This document shows, piece by piece, positions 1 through 9,288 of a stretch of DNA of 64,000 nt; positions within the stretch are counted from its first letter, which is position 1; each line of letters opens with the position of its first letter. The position numbers were made by a program, and so were the translations under genes. The stretch comes from Halicephalobus mephisto (taxonomy: Eukaryota > Nematoda > Chromadorea > Rhabditida > Panagrolaimidae): NCBI GenBank assembly GCA_009193035.1, contig SWDT01000331.1:1-64000 (forward strand), in the 5' to 3' direction. The notes beneath the pieces were generated by a model. The model was given only the letters and a program-made list of their open reading frames with translations, was not told the origin of the DNA and did not search any database.

Positions 1-180
1 ATTAAAGTTGATCCAAAAAAGAACCAGAAAATCTCTGAGTCATTTGGCAAAGATGGCCTTTCGCCCGACGTTGACTGGGTGTGGGTTTCAAAACTGAAAA
101 TTTCCCACAACGAATTTCTAAAACCGTACTTTCTAATCATCATCAAATTTTTACTTTCCCGATCCCCATTAGGAGTTGAG
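1..180 (+). other. Open frame running in from the left edge
   Basis: Frame 1 is open from the first base to a TAG at 178-180 (59 codons, Lys/Ser-rich, no recognised domain). It lies outside the left terminal repeat of the Maverick-like element, so it would belong to flanking DNA or another transposon. The words GACGTTGACTGGGTGTGG at about 70-88 resemble part of the LTR-like repeat at 7544-7821, which hints at mobile DNA. It may be chance. Confidence 0.2.
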
Positions 181-332
181 TAGTTCTCGCTCTAAATCTT
201 CTTTATTTATCTCGGTTTTTAATTTTTGTTTTAAATCTTTTAATTTGTGTTTCAGGTCGTCTTTATTCGTGTTTATTATGGAGAAATATGGAAAATCTAC
301 ATATCCCTGTGACGGAAGCCTGAATGCACAGA

Positions 333-628
333 TGCACTGCGAGACGACACAGTGTTAAAATTACACAAAATGAACTGGTGAAATTTTCGCGTTGAGAGCA
401 CGCGGCCTTGATTTCTTCACCTTTTCTCAATTTTTCATGCCAAACTTATTAACTCTATGAACTCTGTATTAACACTATAAATCTTTTTTTCTCTTATTAT
501 GATTAACAGATCTTCTTCGCTCCGATGATTTTGAATTTTCAAGAAATTTTAATTTCATATGCAATTTCTTATCAAATATATCGTATCCTTCTTATAACTG
601 TCGAGAAAATTATCATTTCTTAATTTTC
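333..628 (+). repeat. Left terminal inverted repeat of the Maverick-like element
   Basis: Read outward to inward, it starts near TGCACTGCGAGACGAC and ends near TATCATTTCTTAATTTT. It matches the reverse complement of 8993-9288 with only scattered substitutions, for example an AC to GC change in the GACGACACAG / GACGACGCAG word. Confidence 0.88.
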
Positions 629-631
629 GGG

Positions 632-902
632 ATGCCTCCCTTTTCAAAGATTAGACGTAAGGTTACAAATGCGTCAAAAGCTGCACAAGTTAAAAGACCT
701 AAGAAGTAAGTTCTTGATTTATATTTAATCTTGTATTTTGCTATTTTCAGAAAGATTTTTATCGTACCTACCAGAAGAAGTAAAACAAATAAAGGATGAA
801 TATTATTTGAAAGAAATTTGGTCGACTTTGAAATATATCGAAAAGAATCATCAAAAATTAGAAAATTCAATTCTTTTATATGACAAGAAGATTCTTTCCT
901 AA
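632..902 (+). CDS. Possible small two-exon basic protein of the element
   Basis: ATG at 632 opens a short Lys/Arg-rich exon that begins just inside the left terminal repeat. A canonical donor GTAAGTT follows at 706 and a TTTTCAG acceptor ends at 750. Spliced exactly there, the frame stops after about 17 codons. Acceptance at the AG four bases further on (753-754) would instead open a 48-codon frame, with the motif YLPEEVKQIKDEYYLKEIW, ending at 900-902. That second frame looks more protein-like. The gene sits directly upstream of the piggyBac insertion. No family is recognised. Confidence 0.35.
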
Positions 903-918
903 CTGGCAAGTGAATTAA

Positions 919-2984
919 CACATTCGCGACAATGCCTGTTTTTTCGTGGGACCTTGAGGTTTTTTTTTGCGGTTTACGTGTGGGTACAAATTTGTACCTA
1001 GCGATCCCACGATTCGGTTTTTTCATCACAAATGTGATAATAAGTTTTGTACATTTTTCGCAACCTCTGTGTATTTTTTTATATATCTAGTATTCCGTGG
1101 TTATTATTTTGCGAATTTTTATATATAAAAAAGGTTGTTATTTTAGGATATATCCCTTATGGAAGATTTAAATATCAGTTTCGATCAATTATTACTCGAT
1201 AGCGATGCTGAAGACGAAATTCTCGAAGTAACAAATGATCCCAGATTAAACCTCCCTGTTATTGATGTTGAAGAAGAAGATAATGCCGAATTCGAAAATT
1301 TTGAAGATGACAATGAAGTTGTCGAGAAAGATGGATGGTCAGACACTGAAACGCCCCACAACCCTTGGATTTTTGAAGATGAAAATATCGGAATTAATTC
1401 TGAGTTGTTGATGAATTGCAAAGAACCTATCGATTTTTTTGAAAGTCTAATAAATGGTATTTGGGATTTACTTGTGATTGAGACAAATAGATATGGGGAA
1501 GGAAAGAACAAGGCATGGGTATCAACAGATGTAATTGAAATGCGAAAATTTTTTGGTCTTTGTTTCCAAATGAGTGTTGTGAGACTTCCCAAGCTTCGTG
1601 ATTATTGGAGTACAAATTCTGTGTTTGGAGGAATAACAATTGGTGCCAAGATCATGACGAGGACGAGGTTTGAATCTCTACTTGGGAACCTGCATCTTAC
1701 TGATAATTCAAATCACAACAGTAGTGACAGATCATTCAAAGTAAGACCGCTGATAGAGCTTTTCAATAATACATGCCAAGAAGCATTCAGACCTGGAAGA
1801 GATGTTGCCATCGATGAATCTCTCGTCCCATTCAGAGGAAGAATCGGTTTTAAACAATATATCCCTGGAAAACGGCACAAGTATGGAATCAAATTATTTA
1901 AGATTTGTGGGAAAGGCGGTTACACTTGTAAGATTATCATATATGCTGGGAAAGACAATTCTAGAACAGGAAGTGTAGCAGAGTCTGTGGTTATGAAATT
2001 GATCGACGGATATTTGGATCAGGGTAGACGACTCTTTGTGGACAACTGGTACACTGGACTTCCATTGGCTGAAAATCTAATTAGCAAAAAAACACACTTG
2101 ATTGGAACATGTCGTAGAAACAGAAAAGGATTGCCAAAAGATGTGATTCACCGCAGACTAAAAAGAGAAGAAATAAAAGCGCAGCAAAATAACAACGGCG
2201 TTACCGTAATGAAATGGAAAGACAAACGAGATGTTATCATACTATCTACCACTCATGACGCCAGTGTAGCAGAAAACTCAAAACCTGTTGCTGTTGTTGA
2301 GTACAACCAAACGAAGCTATTTGTGGATACCAGTGATCAATTAGCTTCGTATGCTCCCTTTGTCAGGAAAACATGCAAGTGATACATCAGGATCATGTTC
2401 CATATTATCACTCAAACATTACTTGTCAACGCGTGGCGATTGTACAATGACAATGTTAAGAAGATTGGTATTACGGACTTCAAGATCGAATTAATCCGAA
2501 GTCTGCTGGAGCAGCCAGAAGTTCGAACACCTTCCAATCGACATAAATTGGAAAAAACAACTGCCAGATTACGATGCAAGGGTTGCTACAGTAATTTAAC
2601 CAGGACCTTCAGCGCAAGGAAAGCATCAAATCGTGCCAAAAGGGTAAATACGAGGTGCAATAAGTGCAAAAAACATTTTTGTTTAGATTGTTTTAATAAT
2701 AAACATGACACATGTTCGTAAAATAAAATTATATAATTAATTGCAAAAAATTGGAAACAATTTGATTGATTTTGAACAGAATGAGGGATCAGAAAACTAA
2801 TCAACTTTGGATCTGCCTAAAACTATCATATATGATTACGGATTCCTTGCCCACGTCTATTGCAGCACCAGAGGGATAGGTAGTATTGAAAAATGCAAAA
2901 AAGTCTTTAAAAAATAATTAATGCGCAAAAAAAATCGATTAAATACCTGTGAGTGCAAAAACGTACCCAGCGGTCGCGAATGTG
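919..2984 (+). mobile_element. piggyBac transposon nested in the Maverick-like element
   Basis: The left end TTAA-CACATTCGCGAC (915-930) and right end GTCGCGAATGTG-TTAA (2973-2988) form perfect 12-bp inverted ends flanked by TTAA duplications, the diagnostic target of the piggyBac superfamily. The 2,066-bp interior encodes one piggyBac transposase (1159-2721). The intact ends and near-intact gene suggest a recent insertion into an already resident Maverick-like element. Excision would restore one TTAA between 914 and 2989. Confidence 0.93.
1159..2721 (+). pseudogene. piggyBac transposase with one in-frame stop
   Basis: The frame from ATG 1159 has an acidic N-terminus (residues 1-70) and a DDE core. 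The three expected aspartates are all present: D219 in VAIDES, D295 in LFVDNWY and D390 in FVDTSDQ, with D393 beside the last. At 2380-2382 a TGA interrupts the frame where the family has a conserved Trp after the RKTCK-type motif, and the same frame continues to 2721. The C-terminal part holds a Cys-rich zinc-binding domain (CKGCYSN, CNKCKKHFC, CLDC) as in other piggyBac transposases. A single nonsense change therefore separates this copy from an open gene. Alternatives such as stop readthrough cannot be judged from sequence. The truncated 407-aa product would keep the catalytic residues but lose the DNA-end-binding C-terminus. Confidence 0.9.
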
Positions 2985-3080
2985 TTAAGAAGTATGATTT
3001 ACAGGGAAATATCAGTTGACTGTATAAGACTTTCGGGAATATATGAAACGTTGAAGGAAAAATAAGATTACGTATTTGAA

Positions 3081-3332
3081 ATGGCGAAAAAGCAGATGGA
3101 ACTTTCAAAAAAATGGAATCAAGCACAAAAAGAAGCATTGGAGACAAAAAAAGAAAAAGTACTTAATCATATGAGATACATGACTGAACAACGATTAACA
3201 AAGTATGGATCTTCCACTTTCGAGACTACTTTATCTCTGACTTCTTCTGTTTCTACACTTGAGAATGAATCTGAGAACAAGGGATCTCAATTTACCAGAA
3301 ATGAATCAACTAAAAAACGAAAGTTAGAATAA
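3081..3332 (+). CDS. Small Lys-rich protein, unrecognised
   Basis: An 83-codon frame starts MAKKQMELSKKWNQ. It has a predicted helical Lys/Glu-rich first half, a Ser/Thr-rich second half, and ends in a basic NLS-like KKRKLE. It lies in Maverick interior DNA just right of the piggyBac insertion, on the same strand as the protease. It may be a free small gene or the 3' part of a gene split by the piggyBac element. Confidence 0.35.
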   Translation: MAKKQMELSKKWNQAQKEALETKKEKVLNHMRYMTEQRLTKYGSSTFETTLSLTSSVSTLENESENKGSQFTRNESTKKRKLE

Positions 3333-3610
3333 TATATAGGCTATTTCTAGGACACCCTTTTCTCCCACTTTCCCATTCCTGGGTATATGGGGTATTACGT
3401 GTAATTTAGATAGATATATATATAAATTTACTAAATGGATACGTGCTCCTCACGTATAAATCCAACAAATATATTTATTAAAACGGATACGGGGACATTA
3501 TGTGTAATTCCAGCAAATTTCTTTATTTTTACTAAATGATACGAGCCCTCCAGTATCCCTCTGGAGAGTTTGTGTGATTTTTATGTGATCCGGTCAATTT
3601 TTTGATATAA

Positions 3611-4015
3611 ATGTTTATTAAAAACTTAAAACCATTGAGTAATTACAACATTATAAAATTAGATAAAGAATTAAAAACAAAAAATTTCAGAGGGGTGTTT
3701 ATGAGGGATACACTTCCAAAGAGTCCTTGGGATATAGAATGTGGAGTTGTAAATTTAGACTTGAGTAAAAACAAAGGTACTCATTGGGTTTGTTATTATA
3801 AAAATAAAGAAAGGTGTTATTACTTTGATTCTTTTGGACTGGATCCTCCAATTGAATTACAGAAATATTTAAATACCAATATTGAATTATCAACCTTTCA
3901 AATTCAAAAATTCAATACACATCACTGTGGTTACTATTGTTTACTTTTTCTAAAATTAATGGAGAAATATAATTTTAAGGAGATTGTGTTAGATTTGGTA
4001 ATGGCCATGAGCTAA
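3611..4015 (+). CDS. Adenovirus-type cysteine protease (Maverick PRO)
   Basis: This 134-residue frame carries the signature of the Ulp1/adenain clan: His58 in GTHWVCYY, Asp73 in YYFDSFG, Gln97 or Gln99 in FQIQ, and Cys106 in THHCGYYC. In Maverick/Polinton elements this enzyme matures virion proteins. The length is shorter than adenain (about 200 aa) but matches the compact PRO of polintons, and all catalytic positions are intact, so the gene may be functional. ATG 3611 is preceded by an AT-rich leader (TTTTTTGATATAA) and no splice acceptor is needed. It is transcribed in the same direction as the glycine-zipper gene 430 bp downstream. Confidence 0.75.
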   Translation: MFIKNLKPLSNYNIIKLDKELKTKNFRGVFMRDTLPKSPWDIECGVVNLDLSKNKGTHWVCYYKNKERCYYFDSFGLDPPIELQKYLNTNIELSTFQIQKFNTHHCGYYCLLFLKLMEKYNFKEIVLDLVMAMS

Positions 4016-4444
4016 TGTATCAATTTTATTCTCTAAAATATATCTTTTAAATTCTTCCTTACCTGAGGAAAATCAGAAACAAGATGTCCCCACCTCCTTT
4101 CGATGAGTAAAGTAATCCGCAATTAAACTTGCCTATTTATCATGTTATTTAATTCCAGTTTAGTAAACTTGTGTGTCCAAGTAATGTCGTGGGTTGAAGA
4201 CTTTTTGAAATGTAAAAAAAATCAAAAAATCCATAATATTTTTTGAGAATATTTACAAAAAACTCATGTTAGAATTGTACAATTTTTTAGATTGAATTGT
4301 TTCTCTGATTATCTAAAAGCCTTAAAAATCAGTACCAGTTCTTCAAAGATAACGTTATCACTTTTGTTTTTTTGCCAAAGAAAAGAACACTCACACGGAC
4401 AGGCTCTTAAATTCTCTCATTTTTGACAAAGTTGATTTCGATAA

Positions 4445-5417
4445 ATGGCTGAAGTCAACGATTCTCAAAATTTTGAAAATGTAGAGAGAGCCCTTCGTGA
4501 GATCTATTCAGATCAGGATTTCATCCAAATTATGAGTTATCTTGCTAACGAAGAAAGGAAAGCTGGAGGTCGACAGAATGTCAATGATTGGGTGATCATG
4601 GGAACACTGGTAAATAATCGAGAGGTTGGTTTGAAATAAAATGTAGCTAACGAAAATGTTGTTATAGCAGTTAAGGCACTATGTGGATTTGTTACTCGAC
4701 AGAATTAGAAATACAAATGCTCCTACAGCAGGTCCTACTATTCAATCCATTATTATGGCTCTTATTAAAGCAATCAAGGCAATTTTAAGAGACGGAGATT
4801 TTGGTCCTATGGGAGAATGGATAAATGAAAATGCTTGCAACCTTTACCTTCTATCAACAGGACTATCCAAACTGTGGGCCTTGATTCCTGAAGCTCTACA
4901 GGATTTAATAATTGCAGCATTACAACGTCTAGCTACCGTGGTTCCTAGAAGACTTGCATCTGTAATGTTGCTCATAGATTCTAATATGATTCAGTCCTTT
5001 GGAAATGGTGTCTCAGTTACTATAGCTGTAGGAATATTAGCTTACGTTATTATCCAAAACTTGATTGCTTTCCGCAAGGGAGAAATTGACAAATGGACAG
5101 CATTTAAGAATATCACTGTTTCTACAGTAACTATTCTTTCAAGCTATGGAGGAGCTTTTGCAGGAGCAGCTATAGGAGCTATGTTCGGACCGGTCGGGAT
5201 TATATTGGGTGCGATTATCGGAAGCGTTATTTGTGGGTTTACTGGAAATATTGCCGCTGCATTCATAATAGACAAGCTTCCATTACTGATTGAATGGATT
5301 ATGAAAATATTTAAGAATATCAGAGATAACATTATTAAAATTCAGGAAGGTAAGAAACTGCTCAACAAGATAAAGGAATTGTTTGAATGTTTGAATGGAG
5401 CACAAACTGCAAATTAG
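4445..5417 (+). CDS. Spliced 304-aa glycine-zipper membrane protein of the Maverick-like element
   Basis: Exon 1 (4445-4609, 55 codons) and exon 2 (4668-5417) join in phase 0 across a 58-bp intron with GTAAAT donor and TTATAG acceptor. Joining removes two stops and gives one continuous frame of 304 residues. The N-terminal part is soluble, with an acidic helix. The middle is amphipathic. Around residues 210-260 lies a strongly hydrophobic Gly-rich stretch (GGAFAGAAIGAMFGPVG and following), a glycine-zipper typical of membrane-inserting or oligomerising proteins, followed by a Lys-rich C-terminal helix. Position beside the protease suggests a virion or membrane-lysis role; that is inference only. 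The frame is undamaged, in contrast to its neighbours. Confidence 0.7.
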
Positions 5418-6355
5418 TAAATGTAAGGATGAAAATATAAGATTTCATTTTCATGATTTCAGATTTATATTGTACTGATTGTTTCTTATTATATATTGCT
5501 TGTTTCGTAAGCGATTATGATAAAACGAAATCTGGATTCTCATTATTAGTTTCAATTAATTTTTCTGAAGTGGTGTTTGTGATTGAGTTCATTTTTATTG
5601 AATAAGTCAAAATTTTATCGCACATATCTATCGTGAATAGAATTATGTACTTTGATTACTGTAAGAAACTTTAATTATTTATTTACATTTGAATTGTTTC
5701 AATACTTTAGAGAAGGTTGATAACAGAGGGCTGGTGGCATACAACCACAGATTTTGAAAATAAAAATATTCTTTTATCACTAGTCTCCTGTTTTCATTTG
5801 CGAGTCTTCAGACCTATAAATCATCAAAAGACTGTGGAATACGGTATAGTGGATAATTTTTATCATGAAATATGTTTTGCTCTTTCATATTAAAAACGTG
5901 AAATCAAAAAATGGTTACAAGATTAAAATCAAAAGAGAAAGTATTACATGATCAAAATGAGTATTCCAATCGGTGGATTCGTAATCGATAGAACACTCTT
6001 GTGTAAATTTTTTTTTCAAAACAAAGCGTAATTAAAAAAGATTCATTTTAGTTTTATCATTTATTCATAATCTAAATTAATGATAAATTAAAATAACTTT
6101 CTATATTAGTTTACGCTACAATTTATCACTTTTCCAACATGTCTTATTTGCGTTTGATAATACCGTCTTTGCTGAGAAACATTGTTTCATTGAAATGAGA
6201 AGAAACTTCATTGACAACCGCGAGGAATTATCTTATACATTCTACTTTAGAGAATAATAATCATGAAAAATTTCTTATTTAATAAATGACGGTTTTTATT
6301 TTACAACTAAGTATCCAATGATTCAACTCTTGAATATTTTTTCCCACAAGAGTTT
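5418..6355. other. Maverick interior without a recognisable gene
   Basis: AT-rich DNA with stops in all frames. It may hold decayed coding sequence of the element's missing capsid or ATPase genes, but no motif is readable. Confidence 0.4.
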
Positions 6356-6721
6356 TTGCATAAGAAGTACAAAATAGGAGTTATAAAATTGGATGGTTAT
6401 TTAGAAATTAAAAGTAAAATAAATACAAATGATCAAAATAATAACGAGAAAAATAATAAATCCTCAAGTAATAAAATTGATAATATTTTTATAACATGTA
6501 ATTTAATTGAAGATTGTTATGTTAATAAAAAGATGTTAAATTCAATTTATAGATTCAGACCTAATGATGAAATCCAAATAGAACCAAAAAATATTATTTA
6601 TCATGAAGTAACTAATAGACCAAATAAAATAAATTTAAAATTAGTAGATATTAACAATGATTTAATTGATTTTAAGAACATTAATATTTTTATTGAATGG
6701 GATTTGAAAAAAGGATCATAA
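6356..6721 (+). pseudogene. C-terminal fragment resembling a Polinton capsid-associated protein
   Basis: A 121-codon open stretch without an ATG (the first codon is TTG) ends at TAA 6719-6721. After an Asn/Lys low-complexity segment, the end has alternating beta-strand character with a 'LKLVDINNDLIDFKNINI' pattern closing on a short 'EWDLK' strand. This style of ending (a D-x-N-x-x-x-I-D loop followed by a final strand) is typical of hypothetical virion proteins in Polinton-type elements. The upstream part is missing, so I treat it as a decayed penton- or minor-capsid-like gene. Identification is by feel of the pattern, not by a catalytic motif. Confidence 0.42.
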
Positions 6722-7111
6722 GGTAATTTTATTGTTAATATTGTTTTCGGTATATGGATGAATTGTCTTAAATCCAGAACCTGTTACAATTTGAGTCGTC
6801 GAACTGTTGCTTTCGGTAATATATTTATCATTTTTCCCTACTAAATAATCGACAAATTCTTTATTTTTCTTTGTTAATTTCTTTTTTCTAGGCTTTTTTG
6901 ATGAGACTTTATTTTCATCTTAATTCGATTTTCCAATTATTTCATTATTATTATTCGATTTTCCAATTCTTTCATCAGCATTATTCGGTGGCTCACTCTC
7001 CTCATGACTTTTATCATCATGGACTTTGATCAACTCAATTTTATTAGCAGTACTTTCATCTAATAGTTTATACTTATTATTTTTTTCACTCACCGAAAAT
7101 ATCAACACCAT
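6716..7111 (-). pseudogene. Minus-strand Maverick frame with one stop, convergent with the capsid-like fragment
   Basis: ATG 7109-7111 opens 63 codons ending at TAA 6920-6922. The same frame continues without a break for about 67 more codons to TGA 6716-6718. The first half is acidic and Asn/Ser-rich, followed by a very basic KKPRKKKLTKK cluster and a 'KNKEFVDYLVGKNDKYI' segment. The two 3' ends overlap by a few bases with the plus-strand frame ending at 6721, so the genes are convergent. The function is unknown. Confidence 0.4.
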
Positions 7112-7127
7112 TTAATACTTTAAATTT

Positions 7128-7543
7128 TTAACTCTTATTTAATGAGAGAACAGATGGGAAGTTAGTTAAACTTGGTTTTCTTTCAACTTTAAGAGGTTTC
7201 ATTTCAATATTTTCAGTTGGAGTTGATTCTTCGTCTTGAATCGAAACTAATTTAATTCTATTTTGTTCTCTTTTACTTAAAGAAAACTGTGGTGATACAA
7301 TGTAAATCAAAGATCTAGCAATAAATACATAAATTAGTGTTGAAGCAATTGTTACATAAATTCTCCAGTATTTCAACCAATAAGATTCGAGTAAATTATC
7401 TAAATCGTTTATAATTTCATGAGGAATCGCCGAGTTCTGCTCATTTTCTTTCAATTCTACATCAGCATTTGACATCTCCCTCATCTCGTTTAGTAACTTT
7501 TCTTCAATGTCAATATAGTATTGAGGTGTCAGTATTGGTTGGA
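7128..7543 (-). pseudogene. Membrane-anchor end of an envelope-like glycoprotein
   Basis: Open on the minus strand from the edge of the LTR-like repeat (7543) through ATG 7484 to a stop at 7128. It has an acidic helical stem, one clear transmembrane segment (about residues 43-62 counted from ATG 7484: YVTIASTLIYVFIARSLIYI) and a ~55-residue cytoplasmic tail. This stem-anchor-tail layout is that of a class I/III viral fusion protein C-terminus, and nematode Mavericks are known to carry such fusogens. The ectodomain is missing because the repeat at 7544 interrupts the gene. A plain single-pass host membrane protein is the alternative. Confidence 0.48.
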
Positions 7544-7821
7544 TGTCGATGATGTGACACCCTGGAATTGATGATTAGGCGGAAAACTGTTGGTTCCTAC
7601 TGTTAGCAATTAAGCCTGTTTCTCTCAACATAAGTATAGAACAAAGAGAGGAAAGGTCCTCGTTTGACCGAAGTCAAACTCGGACCAGTCTGATTCTCGA
7701 TTCTCTCAAAAACTGACTCTCTATCACTTTAGTCTTGCCTCCCAGACGTTGGCTGACTGGGTGTATATTTGGGTTTTCTTTCTAGGCCGTTTGCGGTTTA
7801 ACTCCGATCTTTATTTCTACA
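7544..7821 (+). repeat. LTR-like repeat, copy 1
   Basis: A 278-bp sequence starts TGTCGATGATGTGACACC and ends TTTCTACA. It is nearly the same as 62905-63177 in the same orientation, with shared blocks such as AAAGGTCCTCGTTTGACCGA and TAGGCCGTTTGCGGTTTAAC. The TG...CA termini suggest a solo LTR, but flanking 5-mers do not match, so no target duplication supports this. It interrupts the minus-strand envelope-like frame. Confidence 0.6.
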
Positions 7822-7983
7822 TAAGGATCTATTTATAAGACCTATTTTTGATTACTGCTGTTCAAATCTAGAAGATTTGGAATTAGAAGGTATTGTAATT
7901 AAGAGAGTCCATAAATTAATCAAGATGGAAGTTGTTTTAATATACAAATTATCTTTCGTAGTTGGTTTGTAGGAGACTGCTAG

Positions 7984-8867
7984 TTCTTAAACACCATTGC
8001 AAGATTACAATCAAATGCAGCCCCTTTTCCATGTCTGTTTTGCCATATATCATGGCGTAGAATAAAAGCTGGAGCATATGCAGATATAAGAACGAGACAT
8101 TCACTTACGTATAATGTAGAACAGTTAAAAAATATGATCAATATCGGCTGCTCAAATCCTCATCCATCATGTATGAGTGCAAAGGGATATTCACTAAACT
8201 CGTTAATTGACGCAGAGCATTTTGCAATTCCTATTTGCCATATACTATGCTCACCTATCAACAAGATCTATAAGAATGCAGTAGAACTTAAAATCAGTGA
8301 TTTTATTAACTTCATTGAGAAAAGCGGTGCTTATATCCGATACCCTTCCAAGGAGCTTCCTGGAGGAGACTGTCGAAAAATACTTACATTAGTTCGAGAA
8401 GGTAAATACTCAGGCGTATTTTCTGATTTATTATATTTAATGAGTGATATTGAATGTCTCGCAGACGCAGAATGGTTGCAATTTGGAGATATTGAAAAAT
8501 TATATCACGCAATCCGGAAATTTTTCAATTGCTGAAAATTATATTATTCATGGATTGAAACTTCTTTAAAAGAGCATATTCTCGGAAATCATGTTGATTT
8601 TGCAAGAAGATCTGGCAGTTTGGAATTATTTTCAGAACAAGGTATGTCTATAATATTCTACTTTGTTATTTAATCATTTTAGGTGGAGAACACTTACATC
8701 AACATTTAAAAAAAGGTTCTCGAATTCTCAGTGCACGAAATAAACCAGACGATAAACAAAGAAAATTCATTTTGAAGAATCAAATTATTAGTACATATGT
8801 GCATATGAAAAATGCATGTTACAGTCCTTTTGATTACTATTTTGTTATAGTTAATAACTTTAAATGA
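7984..8867 (+). pseudogene. Multicopy nematode transposon protein, two exons, one in-frame stop
   Basis: After TAG 7981 a frame runs with a CLFCHISWRR Cys/His element, then AGAYADIRTRH and NIGCSNPHPSC, to TGA 8533-8535. It continues in the same frame to a donor at 8642 (G|GTATGT). Acceptor ATTTTAG ends at 8682, and exon 2 (8683-8867) continues in phase. The join gives FARRSG-x-LELFSEQ-GGEHLH. A 'FAR-G-x-L-SEQ-E-H' ending is a hallmark of certain transposase-like proteins expanded in nematodes, reminiscent of the end of KDZ-type transposases. The intact intron and a single TGA suggest recent inactivation. It lies between the LTR-like repeat and the right terminal repeat, so it may be a separate insertion or a cargo gene. 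Confidence 0.5.
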
Positions 8868-8992
8868 GAAGTTAATTTTTATTATGAACATGGATATCCA
8901 TAAAATTTTACAAATCAGTATAAATAATATTACCTTCTGTCCAATATTATCCCTGCATTTCGGCAAAAACTGTAGCTGCAATTGTAATATTT

Positions 8993-9288
8993 AAAAATTA
9001 AGAAATGATAGTTTTCTCGACAGTTATAAGAAGGACACGATATATTTGATAAGAAATTGCATATGAAATTAAAATCTCTTGAAAATTCAAAATCATCGGA
9101 GCGAAGAAGATCTGTTAATCATAATAAGAGAAAAAAAGATTTATAGTGTTAATACAGAGTTTATAGAGTTAACAAGTTTTGTATGAAAAATTGAGAAAAG
9201 GTGAAAAAATCAAGGCCGCGTGCTCTCAACGCGAAAATTTCACCAGTTCATTTTGTGCAATTTTAACACTGCGTCGTCTCACAGTGCA
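8993..9288 (-). repeat. Right terminal inverted repeat of the Maverick-like element
   Basis: The reverse complement of 333-628. The outer end is near GTCGTCTCACAGTGCA (9288), the inner end near AAAATTAAGAAATGATAG. Confidence 0.88.

Larger units (their letters stand above)
333..9288. mobile_element. Maverick/Polinton-like virus-like DNA transposon, degraded
   Basis: The element is bounded by ~296-bp inverted repeats. It carries genes in both orientations: an adenovirus-type cysteine protease (3611-4015), a spliced glycine-zipper protein (4445-5417), a capsid-like fragment (6356-6721), a convergent minus gene (6716-7111), and the membrane anchor of an envelope-like glycoprotein (7128-7543). 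Long terminal repeats plus this protease are hallmarks of Maverick/Polinton elements, and nematode Mavericks are known to carry envelope-type fusogens. Intact elements are usually 15-20 kb with family-B DNA polymerase and a retroviral-type integrase; neither is visible here. The element is therefore an internally deleted or non-autonomous copy, further broken by a piggyBac insertion, an LTR-like repeat and several in-frame stops. No target-site duplication could be fixed because the outer ends are blurred. Confidence 0.75.

Noticed and set aside
613..1029. 138-codon minus-strand frame
   Set aside because: It spans the Maverick-piggyBac junction at 915-918, so it cannot be one gene; the plus strand holds the better exon-like signal.
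7823..7972. Open plus frame reading DLFIRPIFDYCCSNLEDLE, faintly like a reverse transcriptase end
   Set aside because: Only 50 codons, no catalytic motif and no neighbouring retrotransposon gene.
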